From contig NZ_JAJOYX010000004.1 of assembly GCF_022565915.1 (NCBI RefSeq), positions 124,001 to 188,000 on the forward strand: a DNA stretch of 64,000 nt, read 5' to 3'. Under the pieces are notes generated by a model, which did no database searches, had not been told where the DNA came from, and saw nothing but the letters and a program-made list of their open reading frames with translations. Position numbers and translations under genes: made by a program. This document shows positions 35,487-44,662 of this stretch, in pieces (position 1 is the stretch's first letter; the number at the start of each line of letters is the position of its first letter). The stretch is from Nesterenkonia sp. LB17 (GTDB lineage Bacteria; Actinomycetota; Actinomycetes; Actinomycetales; Micrococcaceae).

Positions 35487-36317
35487 TTGTCGATGAAGAT
35501 GATCACCACAGGTTTCGCCCTGGCCGGCGTGCTGGCCCTGGCCGCATGCAGTGATGCACCCGCCGCAGAGAACGACGACGCGAGCGCGCAGGAGCAGAGC
35601 GCCGAAGCGGGCGCCGAGAGCCCGGAGCAGGGCGCCGACGGCGAGCAGCCCGAGCTGCCTGAGGCTGACACCTCTGACGTTCCGGAGGTCGTGGCCGAGG
35701 TCAACGGCGAAGAGATCACCGGCGAGGACTTCACCGTGCTCTATGAGTCCCAGTTCCAGCAGATGGCGATGGAGTCCCAGATGACCGGCGAGGAGCCGGA
35801 CCAGGATCAGCTCAAGGAGCAGACCCTGGAATCGATGATCGGCAACGAGCTTCTGCTCCAGGACGCCGAGGACGAGGGCTACGAGGCCTCCGAGGAGGAG
35901 ATCGACGCGCTCATCGCCGACGCCGCCGAGACCGCAGGCATGGGCTCCTCCGAAGAGTTCATCGAGGCCTATGAAGAGCAGGGCATGGACGAGGAGCAGC
36001 TGACCGAGGACGCCGAGAGCCAGGTCCTGATCAACCAGGTGCTCGCGCAGCTGGAGGTCCCGGAGCCCTCAGAGGAGGAGCTCCGCGAGACCTATGACGA
36101 GGCCGTCGCCGCCCAGGAAGGCGCAGAAGGCGCTGAGGGTGCTGAAGGTGCCGAGGGTGAGGAAGCGGCCGAGGGTGAGGAAGCGGCCGAGATCCCACCT
36201 TTCGACGAGGTGCGCGATGACCTCGAGGCGGACGCCACCGATCAGGCCCGCAATGAGGCAGCCTTGGACCATGTCGAAGATCTCCGCGCCGAGGCAGACG
36301 TCCAGACACACCTGTGA
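35487..36317 (+). CDS. SurA N-terminal domain lipoprotein (chaperone-like)
   Basis: 276-aa secreted lipoprotein. The signal peptide ends in the lipobox LAAC (lipidated Cys21). An acidic linker follows, then a SurA/trigger-type helical domain (about 68-215: VAEVNGEEITGEDF, LESMIGNELLLQDAEDEGY, EEEIDALI). The PPIase domain usual in SurA/PrsA is absent; instead there is an EGAEGAEG/EEAAEGEEAAE repeat and a helical tail. The start is TTG at 35487, 7 nt from GAGGAGGT (35472-35479); the ATG at 35493 is 13 nt away. It probably helps fold or hold exported proteins outside the membrane. Confidence 0.8.
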   Translation: MSMKMITTGFALAGVLALAACSDAPAAENDDASAQEQSAEAGAESPEQGADGEQPELPEADTSDVPEVVAEVNGEEITGEDFTVLYESQFQQMAMESQMTGEEPDQDQLKEQTLESMIGNELLLQDAEDEGYEASEEEIDALIADAAETAGMGSSEEFIEAYEEQGMDEEQLTEDAESQVLINQVLAQLEVPEPSEEELRETYDEAVAAQEGAEGAEGAEGAEGEEAAEGEEAAEIPPFDEVRDDLEADATDQARNEAALDHVEDLRAEADVQTHL

Positions 36318-36338
36318 TCTGAGCGGGACGCCGCCTGC

Positions 36339-36354
36339 AGGCGCACCTGCGCCT
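36339..36354. terminator. Small hairpin between convergent lipoprotein and glycerate-kinase genes
   Basis: AGGCGCA and TGCGCCT pair around two bases, between two converging stops. Weak but well placed. Confidence 0.4.
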
Positions 36355-36370
36355 CAGCGAAGACGGGGTC

Positions 36371-37540
36371 TCACGAAAGGCTGTGACTCAGCAGCCCGCA
36401 GGCCTGGGCCGCCGTGTCTTCGATCAGCTCCGGTGCTCGGCGCAGCAGATCCTGCAGCGAGGCCGCGCCCGGGGCGATCGAGAACGCGGCCGTCAGCCCC
36501 GCGGCGCGGCACTGCTCCGCGCTGAGCTGGACTGCGCCGGCGATCACCAGCACCGCCGCGTTGTGCGGGGCATAGCCGCGCACCGCCTGGACCACCTTCC
36601 CGTCGAGGGACTGTGCGTCCAGGGAGCCTTCTCCGGTGATGATCAGATCGGCCCGGGCGAGGGTCTCCTGCAGGTCCAGCGCCTCGGCCACCATCTGTGC
36701 GCCGGGAAGGACCTCGGCACCGAGCAGCACGGCCAGGCACACCGGCGTTCCGCCGGCGGCGCCGAAGCCAGGGGTCTCGCGCAGCCGCTGAGGCTCCGCG
36801 CCGCTCATCTCGCCCAGCACCTGGGCGAGGTGGCTCAGGCCGGCGTCCAGGAGGCCGACCTCCGCTGCCGTCGCGCCCTTCTGGGGCCCGAACACCGTCG
36901 CGGCCCCGCGCTCGCCGGTCAGCGGGTTCTCCACGTCCACGGCGATCCGCCAGCCCACCTGGCTCGCCCTGGGGTCCAGCCCGCTGAGGTCCACGGCGCT
37001 GATCTTCCCCAGGCCCGCACCGCCGGGAGCCACCGGGGCTCCAGCGGCGTCGAGGAATTCGGCGCCCAGAGCGCGCAGCAGCCCCGTGCCGCCGTCGGTG
37101 CTCGCCGATCCGCCGATGCAGAGCAGGATCTCGGTACAGGCAGGATCGGCCAGCAGTTCCCGAGCGATGAGCCCGACCCCGAAGGTGTCGGCCCGCAGCG
37201 GCTGCAGCCCCACGTCGGAGACCTGCGGGAGCCCGTTGCCCTGGGCCGCCTCGATCACTCCGGTGCGTCCGTCGGCGGAGCGTCCATACTGCGCGGTCGC
37301 CGGTCGACCCAGCGCGTCACGGACCTCCACGGTCTCCGGCGCGCGCCCCCACGCGGCGAGCAGCGCCTCCAAGGTGCCCTCGCCGCCGTCGGCGAAGGGC
37401 AGCTCGAGGATCTGCGCGTCGGGGAAGACCTGGCGGGCACCGCGGCCCATCGCCGCGGCGGCCTGCGCCGCGCTGACGGAGCCCTTGAAGGAGTCGGGGA
37501 CGCAGACGATGCGCTGCACGGCAGGCACGGTGGAACTCAT
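36371..37540 (-). CDS. Glycerate kinase
   Basis: Phosphorylates glycerate to 2- or 3-phosphoglycerate in glyoxylate/glycerate metabolism. 389 aa, GarK/GlxK family: CVPDSFKGSVSAAQAAAAMGRG (about 12-33), ELPFADGGEGTLEAL (about 46-60), LLCIGGSASTDGGTGLL (about 150-167), and DLIITGEGSLDAQSLDGKV near the end. Length is normal. The universal stress gene lies 30 nt upstream in the same direction, so they may share a transcript. Confidence 0.92.
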   Translation of the reverse strand: MSSTVPAVQRIVCVPDSFKGSVSAAQAAAAMGRGARQVFPDAQILELPFADGGEGTLEALLAAWGRAPETVEVRDALGRPATAQYGRSADGRTGVIEAAQGNGLPQVSDVGLQPLRADTFGVGLIARELLADPACTEILLCIGGSASTDGGTGLLRALGAEFLDAAGAPVAPGGAGLGKISAVDLSGLDPRASQVGWRIAVDVENPLTGERGAATVFGPQKGATAAEVGLLDAGLSHLAQVLGEMSGAEPQRLRETPGFGAAGGTPVCLAVLLGAEVLPGAQMVAEALDLQETLARADLIITGEGSLDAQSLDGKVVQAVRGYAPHNAAVLVIAGAVQLSAEQCRAAGLTAAFSIAPGAASLQDLLRRAPELIEDTAAQACGLLSHSLS

Positions 37541-37570
37541 GGCGTGCTGATCTGTGCTGGTCCGCCGTTC

Positions 37571-37999
37571 TCAGTCGCCATACGTATTGGCGATGTAGAC
37601 GTCGCAGCCTGCGGTGTGGGACACCGAATTCGCCACGCTGCCCAGAACGCGACGGGCGCCGCGCATGCGCTGATTGCCCACCACGATCAGCTGCGCGCCG
37701 GCCTTCTCTGCGTAGTCGATGAGCGCCTCCGCGGGCTTGCCCTGAGCTGACCCCGCGCTGATCTTCAACCCCGGAGTGCGCAGACCCCGGACCACCTGCT
37801 CGGCGATGTAGAGCGCGTTGTCGGTGCCCGAGACCACCCACTGGTCCGAGCCGCTGTTCACGTGCTCGATGGTGGCATCGGTGTGTGCGGACACGACGTG
37901 CAGCGCGACATCGAGCTTCAGCGCGAGATCGCGGGCCTTCTGGGCAGCGCGCTGGGCTGTCGGACTTCCGTCCACACCGACGACGATCGGACCTGCCAT
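37571..37999 (-). CDS. Universal stress protein (UspA family)
   Basis: 142-aa single Usp domain. IVVGVDGSPTAQRAA opens the Rossmann-like fold and the ATP-binding motif GNQRMRGARRVLGS is complete (G-x2-RG-x-GS type), so it is an ATP-binding Usp. Such proteins help cells under starvation and oxidative stress. ATG 37999 has GAAGGAGA upstream. Confidence 0.92.
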   Translation of the reverse strand: MAGPIVVGVDGSPTAQRAAQKARDLALKLDVALHVVSAHTDATIEHVNSGSDQWVVSGTDNALYIAEQVVRGLRTPGLKISAGSAQGKPAEALIDYAEKAGAQLIVVGNQRMRGARRVLGSVANSVSHTAGCDVYIANTYGD

Positions 38000-38150
38000 G
38001 ATGTTCTCCTTCTACGAATGGTGAGCGTGACCACGGATCAGCGTACTGGAGCCTCGTTCCGAGCAGGGAGCGTCGACTGGACGTGGGGCGGGTCGACCCG
38101 GTGCGCGGATGTGGCAGGATCATCTCGAGCAGGGGGAGAGGAGCCGCTGG

Positions 38151-39179
38151 GTGAACGGGGCGAAGCGCAAAGGTGCCAGGCGGCCTTCGATGATCGACGT
38201 CGCCAAGCATGCCGGTGTCTCGCACCAGACCGTCTCCCGCGTGCTCAACGCCCCGGAGACGGTGCACCCGGACACCCGGGAGCGGATCGAACGTTCCATG
38301 CAGGCCCTGGGGTACCGGCGCAACAGCCAGGCCCGGGCGCTGAAGACCCAGAGCACCGGGCTGATCGGCGTGGTCAGCCAGGGCGACACCGACTTCGGGC
38401 CCACCCGGATGACCTGGGCCATCGAGAACGCGGCACGGCAGCGCGGCTACGCCACCGCGCTCAGCGTGGTCCGCGATCAGCGCGCCGAGACGGTGGACTC
38501 CACGCTGGACTTCTTCCTCAGCCACGGGATCGAGGGGATCGTGGTGATCACCCCGGTGCCGGCCCTGGCCGAGGCGGCCAAGCAGCTCTCCACCCGGGTC
38601 CCGCTGGTGCTGGTCACCTCCGGGCTGTGGCCCGCCGGGAACATGAACGTCGCCGGCATCGACCAGGAACTCGGCGCGCGCCGCGCCACCCAGCACCTGA
38701 TCGATCGCGGGCACAAGTCGATCGCGCATATCGCCGGACCCATGGACTGGTTCGACGCCCGCGGTCGCGTGGTCGGGTGGCGGCAGGCGCTCGCCGTCGC
38801 GGATCTCAGCGCACCACGGATGATCCGGTCCGCCGGCTGGACAGCGGAGGCCGGCTACGACGCCGCCCAGCAGCTCTTCAGCGAGGCTCGACTGCCCGAC
38901 GCGATCTTCGCCTCCAACGACTTCATCGCGCTGGGCCTGATCCGCGCGCTGGCCGAGCGCGGGCTCTCGGTGCCGGGGGACATCTCGGTGGTCGGGTTCG
39001 ACGACGTCGACGCCGCCGGGTACTTCTCGCCGCCGCTGACCACGGTGCGCCAGCCCTTCGAAGAAGCCGGACGTGCGGCCCTGGAGCTGCTCCTCGACGT
39101 CAGCGACGGGCTGACCCACGTGCCGAACTTCATCTCCCCGGAGCTGATCACGCGCGGCTCGACCGCCTTCCGCGACTGA
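38151..39179 (+). CDS. LacI-family repressor (probable AraR-type)
   Basis: 342 aa. The N-terminal HTH is IDVAKHAGVSHQTVSRVLN (about 15-33) with the hinge helix NSQARALKTQ (about 63-72), followed by a periplasmic-binding-like sensor domain (GIEGIVVITP, NVAGIDQELGARRATQHLIDRGH, FASNDFIALGLIRAL). It lies directly upstream of araBDA in the same direction, and the operator at 39216-39231 sits between them, so it most likely represses the arabinose genes and is released by arabinose or a phosphorylated intermediate. GTG 38151 is chosen over ATG 38109 because a GGAGAGGAG stretch precedes it; this is not certain. Confidence 0.88.
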   Translation: MNGAKRKGARRPSMIDVAKHAGVSHQTVSRVLNAPETVHPDTRERIERSMQALGYRRNSQARALKTQSTGLIGVVSQGDTDFGPTRMTWAIENAARQRGYATALSVVRDQRAETVDSTLDFFLSHGIEGIVVITPVPALAEAAKQLSTRVPLVLVTSGLWPAGNMNVAGIDQELGARRATQHLIDRGHKSIAHIAGPMDWFDARGRVVGWRQALAVADLSAPRMIRSAGWTAEAGYDAAQQLFSEARLPDAIFASNDFIALGLIRALAERGLSVPGDISVVGFDDVDAAGYFSPPLTTVRQPFEEAGRAALELLLDVSDGLTHVPNFISPELITRGSTAFRD

Positions 39180-39200
39180 AATAAAAATTTTGAGAAGGTC

Positions 39201-39231
39201 TTGACGCGCAAGGCGATGTTAACGTTAACAT
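39201..39231 (+). promoter_or_regulatory. araBDA promoter with LacI-type operator
   Basis: TTGACG (39201-39206) is a good -35. A perfect 16-bp palindrome ATGTTAACGTTAACAT (39216-39231) overlaps the -10 position (TAACAT, 39226-39231). Centre CG and AT-rich arms are typical of LacI-family operators, so repressor binding would block RNA polymerase. Confidence 0.75.
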
Positions 39232-39330
39232 TGCTGAGACGTAGATCACGTGACTCAGGTCATGTTCACGTGCAGCTCGCGGCCATGCCCGGCCCGGAGC
39301 CAGATCCAGTGCAAGGAAGAACGGTGTTCC

Positions 39331-41010
39331 ATGTCTGCTGCGGACGCGGTCGTCATCGGTGTCGACTACGGCACGCTCTCGGGACGGGCCCTGGTGGTCC
39401 GGGTCAGCGACGGCGCAGAGCTCGGCTCCGCCGTTCATGACTACGGCCACGCGGTCATGGACAGCCGACTCACCGCGCACCGCGGGGAGCCGCTGCCCCC
39501 GGAATGGGCGCTGCAGGTGCCCGGTGACTACGTCGACGTGCTGAAGACCGCGGTGCCTGAGGCGCTGCGCCAGGCCGGGGTCGCGGCCGAGAAGGTCATC
39601 GGCATCGCCACCGACTTCACCGCCTGCACCATGGTGCCCACCACGACCGAGGGCACCCCGCTGAGCGAGCTGCCCGAGTACGCCGACCGGCCCCACGCCT
39701 ACGTGAAGCTCTGGAAGCACCACGCCGCCCAGGCCCAGGCCGACCGGATCAATGAGCTGGCCCATTCTCGCGGGGAATCCTGGATCCGACGCTACGGCGG
39801 ATTCATCTCCTCCGAATGGGAGTTCGCCAAGGGTCTGCAGGTCCTCGAGGAGGACCCCGAGATCTACGCAGCGATGGACCACTGGGTGGAAGCCGCCGAC
39901 TGGATCGTCTGGCAGCTGACCGGGGAATACGTGCGCAATGCCTGCACCGCCGGCTACAAGGGCATCTACCAGGACGGGACCTACCCGGACGCCGGCTTCC
40001 TCGCCGCCCTGAACCCGGAGTTCTCCGGCTTCGTGGCAGAGAAGCTCGACCACCGCATCGGCCAGCTCGGCGAGCGTGCCGGTGGGCTGAGCGCCACCGC
40101 GGCGGAGTGGACCGGGCTGCCCGAGGGCATCGCCGTCGCCGTCGGGAATGTGGACGCCCACGTCACTGCTCCGGCCGCCGACGCTGTGGCGCCCGGGCAG
40201 ATGGTCGCGATCATGGGCACCTCCACCTGTCACGTGATGAACGGAGACCACCTGGCCGAGGTGCCGGGCATGTGCGGCGCCGTCCACGGCGGCATCACCG
40301 ACGGGCTCTGGGGCTATGAGGCAGGACAGTCCGGCGTCGGCGACATCTTCGCCTGGTACGTGGAGAACCAGGTGCCGGGAAGTGTCAGCGCCGAGGCCGA
40401 GACCCGCGGCTTGAGCGTCCACGAGCTGCTCACCGAGAAGGCTGCGGCCCAGCCGGTCGGCGCCCATGGACTGGTCGCCCTGGACTGGCATTCGGGCAAC
40501 CGCTCGGTGCTGGTGGATCACGAGCTCTCCGGGCTGGTGCTCGGCCAGACCCTGGCCACCAAGCCTGAGGACGGCTACCGCGCCCTGCTGGAGTCCACCG
40601 CCTTCGGCACCCGCACCATCATCGAGGCATTCAACGCTTCCGGCGTCCCGGTGACCGAGCTCGTCGTCGCCGGGGGACTGCTGCGCAACTCCTTCCTGAT
40701 GCAGCTCTACGCCGACATCACCGGGCTTCCGATCTCGACCATCGTCTCCACCCAGGGGCCCGCGCTGGGCTCGGCCATCCACGCCGCGGTCGCCGCGGGC
40801 GCCTACCCGGACGCCTCCGCCGCCGGCGCCGTCATGGGCGGCCGCCGAAAGAACGCCTACACCCCGCAGCCGGAGGCGGCCGCCGCATATGACGAGCTCT
40901 ACGCCGAATACCGCGCGCTGCACGACCACTTCGGCCGCGGCGGCAACGACGTGATGCGCCGGCTCAAGGCCATCCGGCGCCGGGCACACCACCAGGAGGT
41001 CAGCGCATGA
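39331..41010 (+). CDS. araB: Ribulokinase
   Basis: Phosphorylates L-ribulose, second step of L-arabinose use. 559 aa, FGGY carbohydrate kinase: GVDYGTLSGRALVV (about 10-23), FTACTMVP, the long YIKLWKHHAAQAQADR-type araB stretch (here YVKLWKHHA), GTSTCHVMNG in the ATP domain, and AGGLLRNSFLMQLYAD near the C-terminus. The E. coli protein is 566 aa. ATG 39331 is the start with AAGGAAG upstream; the open frame runs from 39250. It overlaps araD by ATGA. Confidence 0.96.
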   Translation: MSAADAVVIGVDYGTLSGRALVVRVSDGAELGSAVHDYGHAVMDSRLTAHRGEPLPPEWALQVPGDYVDVLKTAVPEALRQAGVAAEKVIGIATDFTACTMVPTTTEGTPLSELPEYADRPHAYVKLWKHHAAQAQADRINELAHSRGESWIRRYGGFISSEWEFAKGLQVLEEDPEIYAAMDHWVEAADWIVWQLTGEYVRNACTAGYKGIYQDGTYPDAGFLAALNPEFSGFVAEKLDHRIGQLGERAGGLSATAAEWTGLPEGIAVAVGNVDAHVTAPAADAVAPGQMVAIMGTSTCHVMNGDHLAEVPGMCGAVHGGITDGLWGYEAGQSGVGDIFAWYVENQVPGSVSAEAETRGLSVHELLTEKAAAQPVGAHGLVALDWHSGNRSVLVDHELSGLVLGQTLATKPEDGYRALLESTAFGTRTIIEAFNASGVPVTELVVAGGLLRNSFLMQLYADITGLPISTIVSTQGPALGSAIHAAVAAGAYPDASAAGAVMGGRRKNAYTPQPEAAAAYDELYAEYRALHDHFGRGGNDVMRRLKAIRRRAHHQEVSA

Positions 41011-41780
41011 ACGCCCTGCATCTGAACGCCTTCTCGGCCTCGGCCAGGGAGGCCATCGCTTCAGCCCGGGAGACCGTGGCCGGCCTGCATGCCGAGCTGC
41101 CCCGCAATGACCTGGTGGCCTGGACCGCGGGCAACGTCTCGGCACGGGTGGACCTCTCTGAAGAGGCCGAAGAGCTCGCCGCCCACGCCTCGGAGCACGT
41201 CTCAGGTGAGACCTCGGGACTCTTCGTGATCAAACCCTCCGGGGTCAGCTATGACGAGCTGAGCCCGGGGAACATGGTGGTCTGCACTCTGGACGGGGTC
41301 AAGGTCGACGACGACACCTCCATCGGGCTCAGCCCCTCCTCCGACACCGCCGCCCACGCCTATGTGTACCGGCACATGCCCCACATCGGCGGGGTGGTCC
41401 ACACCCATTCCCCCTATGCGACCTCCTGGGCCGCCCGGGGCGAAGCGATCCCGTGCGTGCTGACCATGATGGCCGATGAGTTCGGCGGAGACGTCCCCGT
41501 CGGGCCCTTCGCACTGATCGGGGACGACTCCATCGGCCGCGGCATCGTGGAGACCCTCCAGGCCTCCCGGTCGAAGGCGGTGCTGATGGACCGCCACGGT
41601 CCCTTCACCATCGGCGGTGATGCCAAGGAAGCGGTGAAGGCGGCGGTGCTCTGTGAAGAGGTCGCGCGCACCGTGCACCTCGCCCGCGCCTACGGGGAGC
41701 CGCAGCGGATCGCCCAGCACCAGATCGACGCGCTCTACGCGCGGTATCAGAACGTCTATGGACAGAAGGACCACGCATGA
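41007..41780 (+). CDS. araD: L-ribulose-5-phosphate 4-epimerase
   Basis: Converts L-ribulose-5-phosphate to D-xylulose-5-phosphate. 257 aa, class II aldolase fold. TAGNVSARV is in the substrate loop, [11 protein letters not shown] follows, and the zinc site is [10 protein letters not shown] with a third His farther on. Starts and stops overlap its neighbours by 4 nt on both sides, showing translational coupling in araBDA. Somewhat longer than the E. coli enzyme (231 aa) because of the insertion around residues 50-72. Confidence 0.95.
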   Translation: MNALHLNAFSASAREAIASARETVAGLHAELPRNDLVAWTAGNVSARVDLSEEAEELAAHASEHVSGETSGLFVIKPSGVSYDELSPGNMVVCTLDGVKVDDDTSIGLSPSSDTAAHAYVYRHMPHIGGVVHTHSPYATSWAARGEAIPCVLTMMADEFGGDVPVGPFALIGDDSIGRGIVETLQASRSKAVLMDRHGPFTIGGDAKEAVKAAVLCEEVARTVHLARAYGEPQRIAQHQIDALYARYQNVYGQKDHA

Positions 41781-43303
41781 GCTTCCACACCCCGGCTTCC
41801 TCGCCTTTCGAGGGCAGGTCCATCTGGTTCCTCACCGGCTCCCAGGGCCTCTACGGGCCCGAGACCCTGGATCAGGTCGCCGAGCAGTCCCAGCAGGTCA
41901 CCGCCGCCCTCGACGGCGCGGACCAGATCCCGGTGGAGATCGTGTGGAAGCCGGTGCTCACCGAGCGCGACGCGATCCGCACCGCCGCGTTGGCGGCCAA
42001 CGCCGATGAGAACTGCCTCGGGGTGATCGTGTGGATGCACACCTTCTCCCCGGCGAAGATGTGGATCGCCGGGCTCGAGGCGCTGGCCAAGCCGCTGCTG
42101 CACTTCCATACCCAGGCGAACATGGCGCTGCCCTGGGGGCAGATCGACATGGACTTCATGAACCTGAACCAGGCCGCCCACGGGGACCGCGAGTTCGGCT
42201 ACATCGCGACCCGCACCGGGGTGCGTCGGAAGACCGTGGTCGGACACAGCACCGACCCCCGGGTCCAGACCGAGGTGGGCACCTGGGCGCGCGCCGCCGC
42301 CGGGTGGAACGCGCTTCAGAACATGCGGGTGTGCCGGTTCGGGGACAACATGCGCAACGTCGCGGTCACCGAGGGGGACAAGACCGAGGCCGAGATCCGG
42401 CTGGGCACCTCGATCAACACCTGGGCGGTCAACGACCTGGTGACACGCGTCGAGGCCGTGTCCGAAGAAGAGGTGCAGGCGCTGCTGGCCGAGTATGACG
42501 CCCACTACGACGTCGCCGCTGAACTCCAGGCCGGCGGTGAGCGTCGGGAGTCGCTGGCCTACGCGGCCCGCCAGGAGGCCGGGATGCGCTCCTTCCTCCA
42601 AGAGGGCGGGTTCTCCGCGTTCACCACCAACTTCGAAGACCTCGGCGGGCTGCGCCAGCTTCCCGGGCTGGCCGTGCAGCGGCTGATGTCGGCCGGCTAC
42701 GGCTTCGGCGCGGAGGGGGACTGGAAGACCGCCCTGCTGGTCCGCGCGGCGAAGGTCATGGGGCACGGTCTGCCCGGGGGCGCCTCGCTGATGGAGGACT
42801 ACACCTACGAGATGACCCCGGGGAAGGAGAAGATCCTCGGTGCGCACATGCTCGAGATCTGCCCCTCGCTGACCACGTCGACCCCGCGGATCGAGATCCA
42901 CCCGCTGGGCATCGGGGGCCGAGAGGACCCGGTGCGGATGGTCTTCGACACCGATCCAGGCGAGGGCGTCGTCGTCGCCATGTCTGATCTGCGCGAACGC
43001 TTCCGGCTCACCGCGAACCTGGTGGACCTGGTTCCCCCGGACGAGCCGCTGCCGAATCTTCCGGTGGCCCGTGCGGTGTGGGAGCCGCGTCCAGATTTCG
43101 CGACCTCTGCGACCTGCTGGCTCACCGCCGGGGCTGCGCACCACACGGTGCTCTCCACCGGCGCCGGAGTCCAGGCCTTCGAGGATCTGGCCGAGATCGC
43201 TGGGATGGAGCTGGCGATCATCGATGCGGCCACCACCGCCCGCGGGTTCGCCAAAGAGCTGCGCTTCAATGCCGCCTACCACCGACTTGCGCAGGGACTC
43301 TAG
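41777..43303 (+). CDS. araA: L-arabinose isomerase
   Basis: Isomerises L-arabinose to L-ribulose, first step of the pathway. 508 aa, normal length. It starts with [22 protein letters not shown], then [29 protein letters not shown], and the Mn-binding/catalytic Glu and His residues in the C-terminal half ([14 protein letters not shown]). Third gene of araB-araD-araA, overlapping araD by ATGA. Confidence 0.97.
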   Translation: MSFHTPASSPFEGRSIWFLTGSQGLYGPETLDQVAEQSQQVTAALDGADQIPVEIVWKPVLTERDAIRTAALAANADENCLGVIVWMHTFSPAKMWIAGLEALAKPLLHFHTQANMALPWGQIDMDFMNLNQAAHGDREFGYIATRTGVRRKTVVGHSTDPRVQTEVGTWARAAAGWNALQNMRVCRFGDNMRNVAVTEGDKTEAEIRLGTSINTWAVNDLVTRVEAVSEEEVQALLAEYDAHYDVAAELQAGGERRESLAYAARQEAGMRSFLQEGGFSAFTTNFEDLGGLRQLPGLAVQRLMSAGYGFGAEGDWKTALLVRAAKVMGHGLPGGASLMEDYTYEMTPGKEKILGAHMLEICPSLTTSTPRIEIHPLGIGGREDPVRMVFDTDPGEGVVVAMSDLRERFRLTANLVDLVPPDEPLPNLPVARAVWEPRPDFATSATCWLTAGAAHHTVLSTGAGVQAFEDLAEIAGMELAIIDAATTARGFAKELRFNAAYHRLAQGL

Positions 43304-43381
43304 CCCCGCGCGCACATGACCCACTCATTCGCACCACGTGTCTACCGCAGGGGCAGGCACGAAACCCAGGAGGAAAAAATC

Positions 43382-44542
43382 ATGCAGAACCGATCAATGA
43401 AGATGCTGGGCGTCTCGGCCGCCCTGGTTTTGGGTCTCACCGCATGTGCGGGAGGCGGCGCTGGCAGTGAAGGCGGAGACGACACCGGCGGCGGAGACGC
43501 CGCACCCGAGGACATGACAGTCGGCGTGTCGATGCCGACGCAGACCTATGAGCGCTGGCTCAACGACGGCGCGGCCGTGGAGGACGGCCTGGAAGAGCTC
43601 GGCTACAACGCGGACCTGCAGTACGCCGACGACGACATCCCCACCCAGCAGCAGCAGATCGACCAGATGATCACCCAGGACATGGACGCGCTGATCATCG
43701 CCTCCATCGACGGCTCGGCGCTGACCAGCCAGCTCGACGCCGCCGATGCCGCGGGGATCCCGGTGATCTCCTACGACCGACTGCTCACCAACAGCGAGAA
43801 CGTCGACTTCTACGTCACCTTCGACAACTTCGCCGTGGGCCAGGAGCAGGCCAATGCGCTGCTCTACGGCCTCGGAATCCTGGATGAGGACTTCGAGCCC
43901 GCCGAGGACGCCCCGGAGGAGACGCTGAACGTTGAGCTCTTCGCCGGCTCCCTCGATGACAACAACGCGCGGTTCTTCTGGGACGGCGCGATGGACGTGC
44001 TCGAGCCCTATATCGAGGATGAGACCATCGCTGTTCCCTCGGGTCAGACCACGATCGACCAGGCGGCCACCCAGCGCTGGGAGCAGGAGACCGCCCAGGA
44101 GCGCATGGAGAACCTGCTCACGAGCACCTACCGCGGTGAGGAGGAGCTGCACGGCGTGCTCTCCCCGGCGGATCCGCTCTCCCGCGGCATCATCAACGCC
44201 CTGCGCAGCGACGGGCTGGGAGACACCATCGAAGACGGTCTGCCGATCGTGACCGGTCAGGACGCCGAGATCGCCACGGTCTCGCTGATCGCCGAAGGCG
44301 TGCAGCACTCCACCATCTTCAAGGACACCCGCCTGCTCGCCGAGCAGGCCGTCAACGCGGCGGACACCTTCCTCAACGGGGAAGAGCCCGAGGCCAATGA
44401 CACCGAGAGCTACGACAACGGCTCCGCCGTCATCCCCTCCTACCTGCTGCCGGTGGAGATGATCCTGCAGGAGAACTACGAGGAGATCCTCGTGGACTCC
44501 GAGTACTACACCGAGGAGCAGGTCGAGTCCGGCCAGCAGTGA
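43382..44542 (+). CDS. Sugar ABC transporter substrate-binding lipoprotein (ChvE-like, CUT2)
   Basis: 386 aa. The lipoprotein signal peptide has its lipobox ending at Cys22 (LTAC). The mature part is a periplasmic-binding-protein-1-like sugar receptor: VGVSMPTQTYERWLNDG, DQMITQDMDALIIASIDGSAL, VISYDRLLTNSENVDFYVTFDN, and GQDAEIATVSLIAEGVQHSTIFKDTRLLA. This pattern matches the multiple monosaccharide receptor (ChvE/MmsE) taking up arabinose, xylose or galactose. AGGAGG lies upstream of ATG 43382. It is 78 nt after araA, so it probably shares the arabinose transcript. Confidence 0.93.
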   Translation: MQNRSMKMLGVSAALVLGLTACAGGGAGSEGGDDTGGGDAAPEDMTVGVSMPTQTYERWLNDGAAVEDGLEELGYNADLQYADDDIPTQQQQIDQMITQDMDALIIASIDGSALTSQLDAADAAGIPVISYDRLLTNSENVDFYVTFDNFAVGQEQANALLYGLGILDEDFEPAEDAPEETLNVELFAGSLDDNNARFFWDGAMDVLEPYIEDETIAVPSGQTTIDQAATQRWEQETAQERMENLLTSTYRGEEELHGVLSPADPLSRGIINALRSDGLGDTIEDGLPIVTGQDAEIATVSLIAEGVQHSTIFKDTRLLAEQAVNAADTFLNGEEPEANDTESYDNGSAVIPSYLLPVEMILQENYEEILVDSEYYTEEQVESGQQ

Positions 44543-44602
44543 CCCTGATGTGGCGCTGAGCCCGATCTACCACTGAGCTGAGCACCGCTCAGCAGTCTCA
44601 CC

Positions 44603-44636
44603 GGTCGGGTCCGGGGTGGAAGCCCCGGGCCCGACC
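44603..44636 (+). terminator. Attenuating hairpin between receptor and ATPase genes
   Basis: A 14-bp stem (44603-44616 with 44623-44636, one G-U pair) with loop of 6 and a short T-rich end, plus a 7-bp hairpin just before it (44577-44593). Placed after the receptor gene, it would let the binding protein be made in excess of the membrane components. Confidence 0.7.
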
Positions 44637-44662
44637 TTCTGCAGAGGTCCTAAGGAGGGCCC

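Noticed and set aside
37317-39119. 600-aa minus-strand open frame opposite the LacI gene
   Set aside because: Shadow of the LacI-type and universal stress genes; Arg/Gly/His-rich translation without recognisable domain.
41207-41222. GTCTCAGGTGAGAC palindrome in araD as a parS variant
   Set aside because: It differs from the parS core at several bases and lies in a conserved coding region; chance symmetry is more likely.
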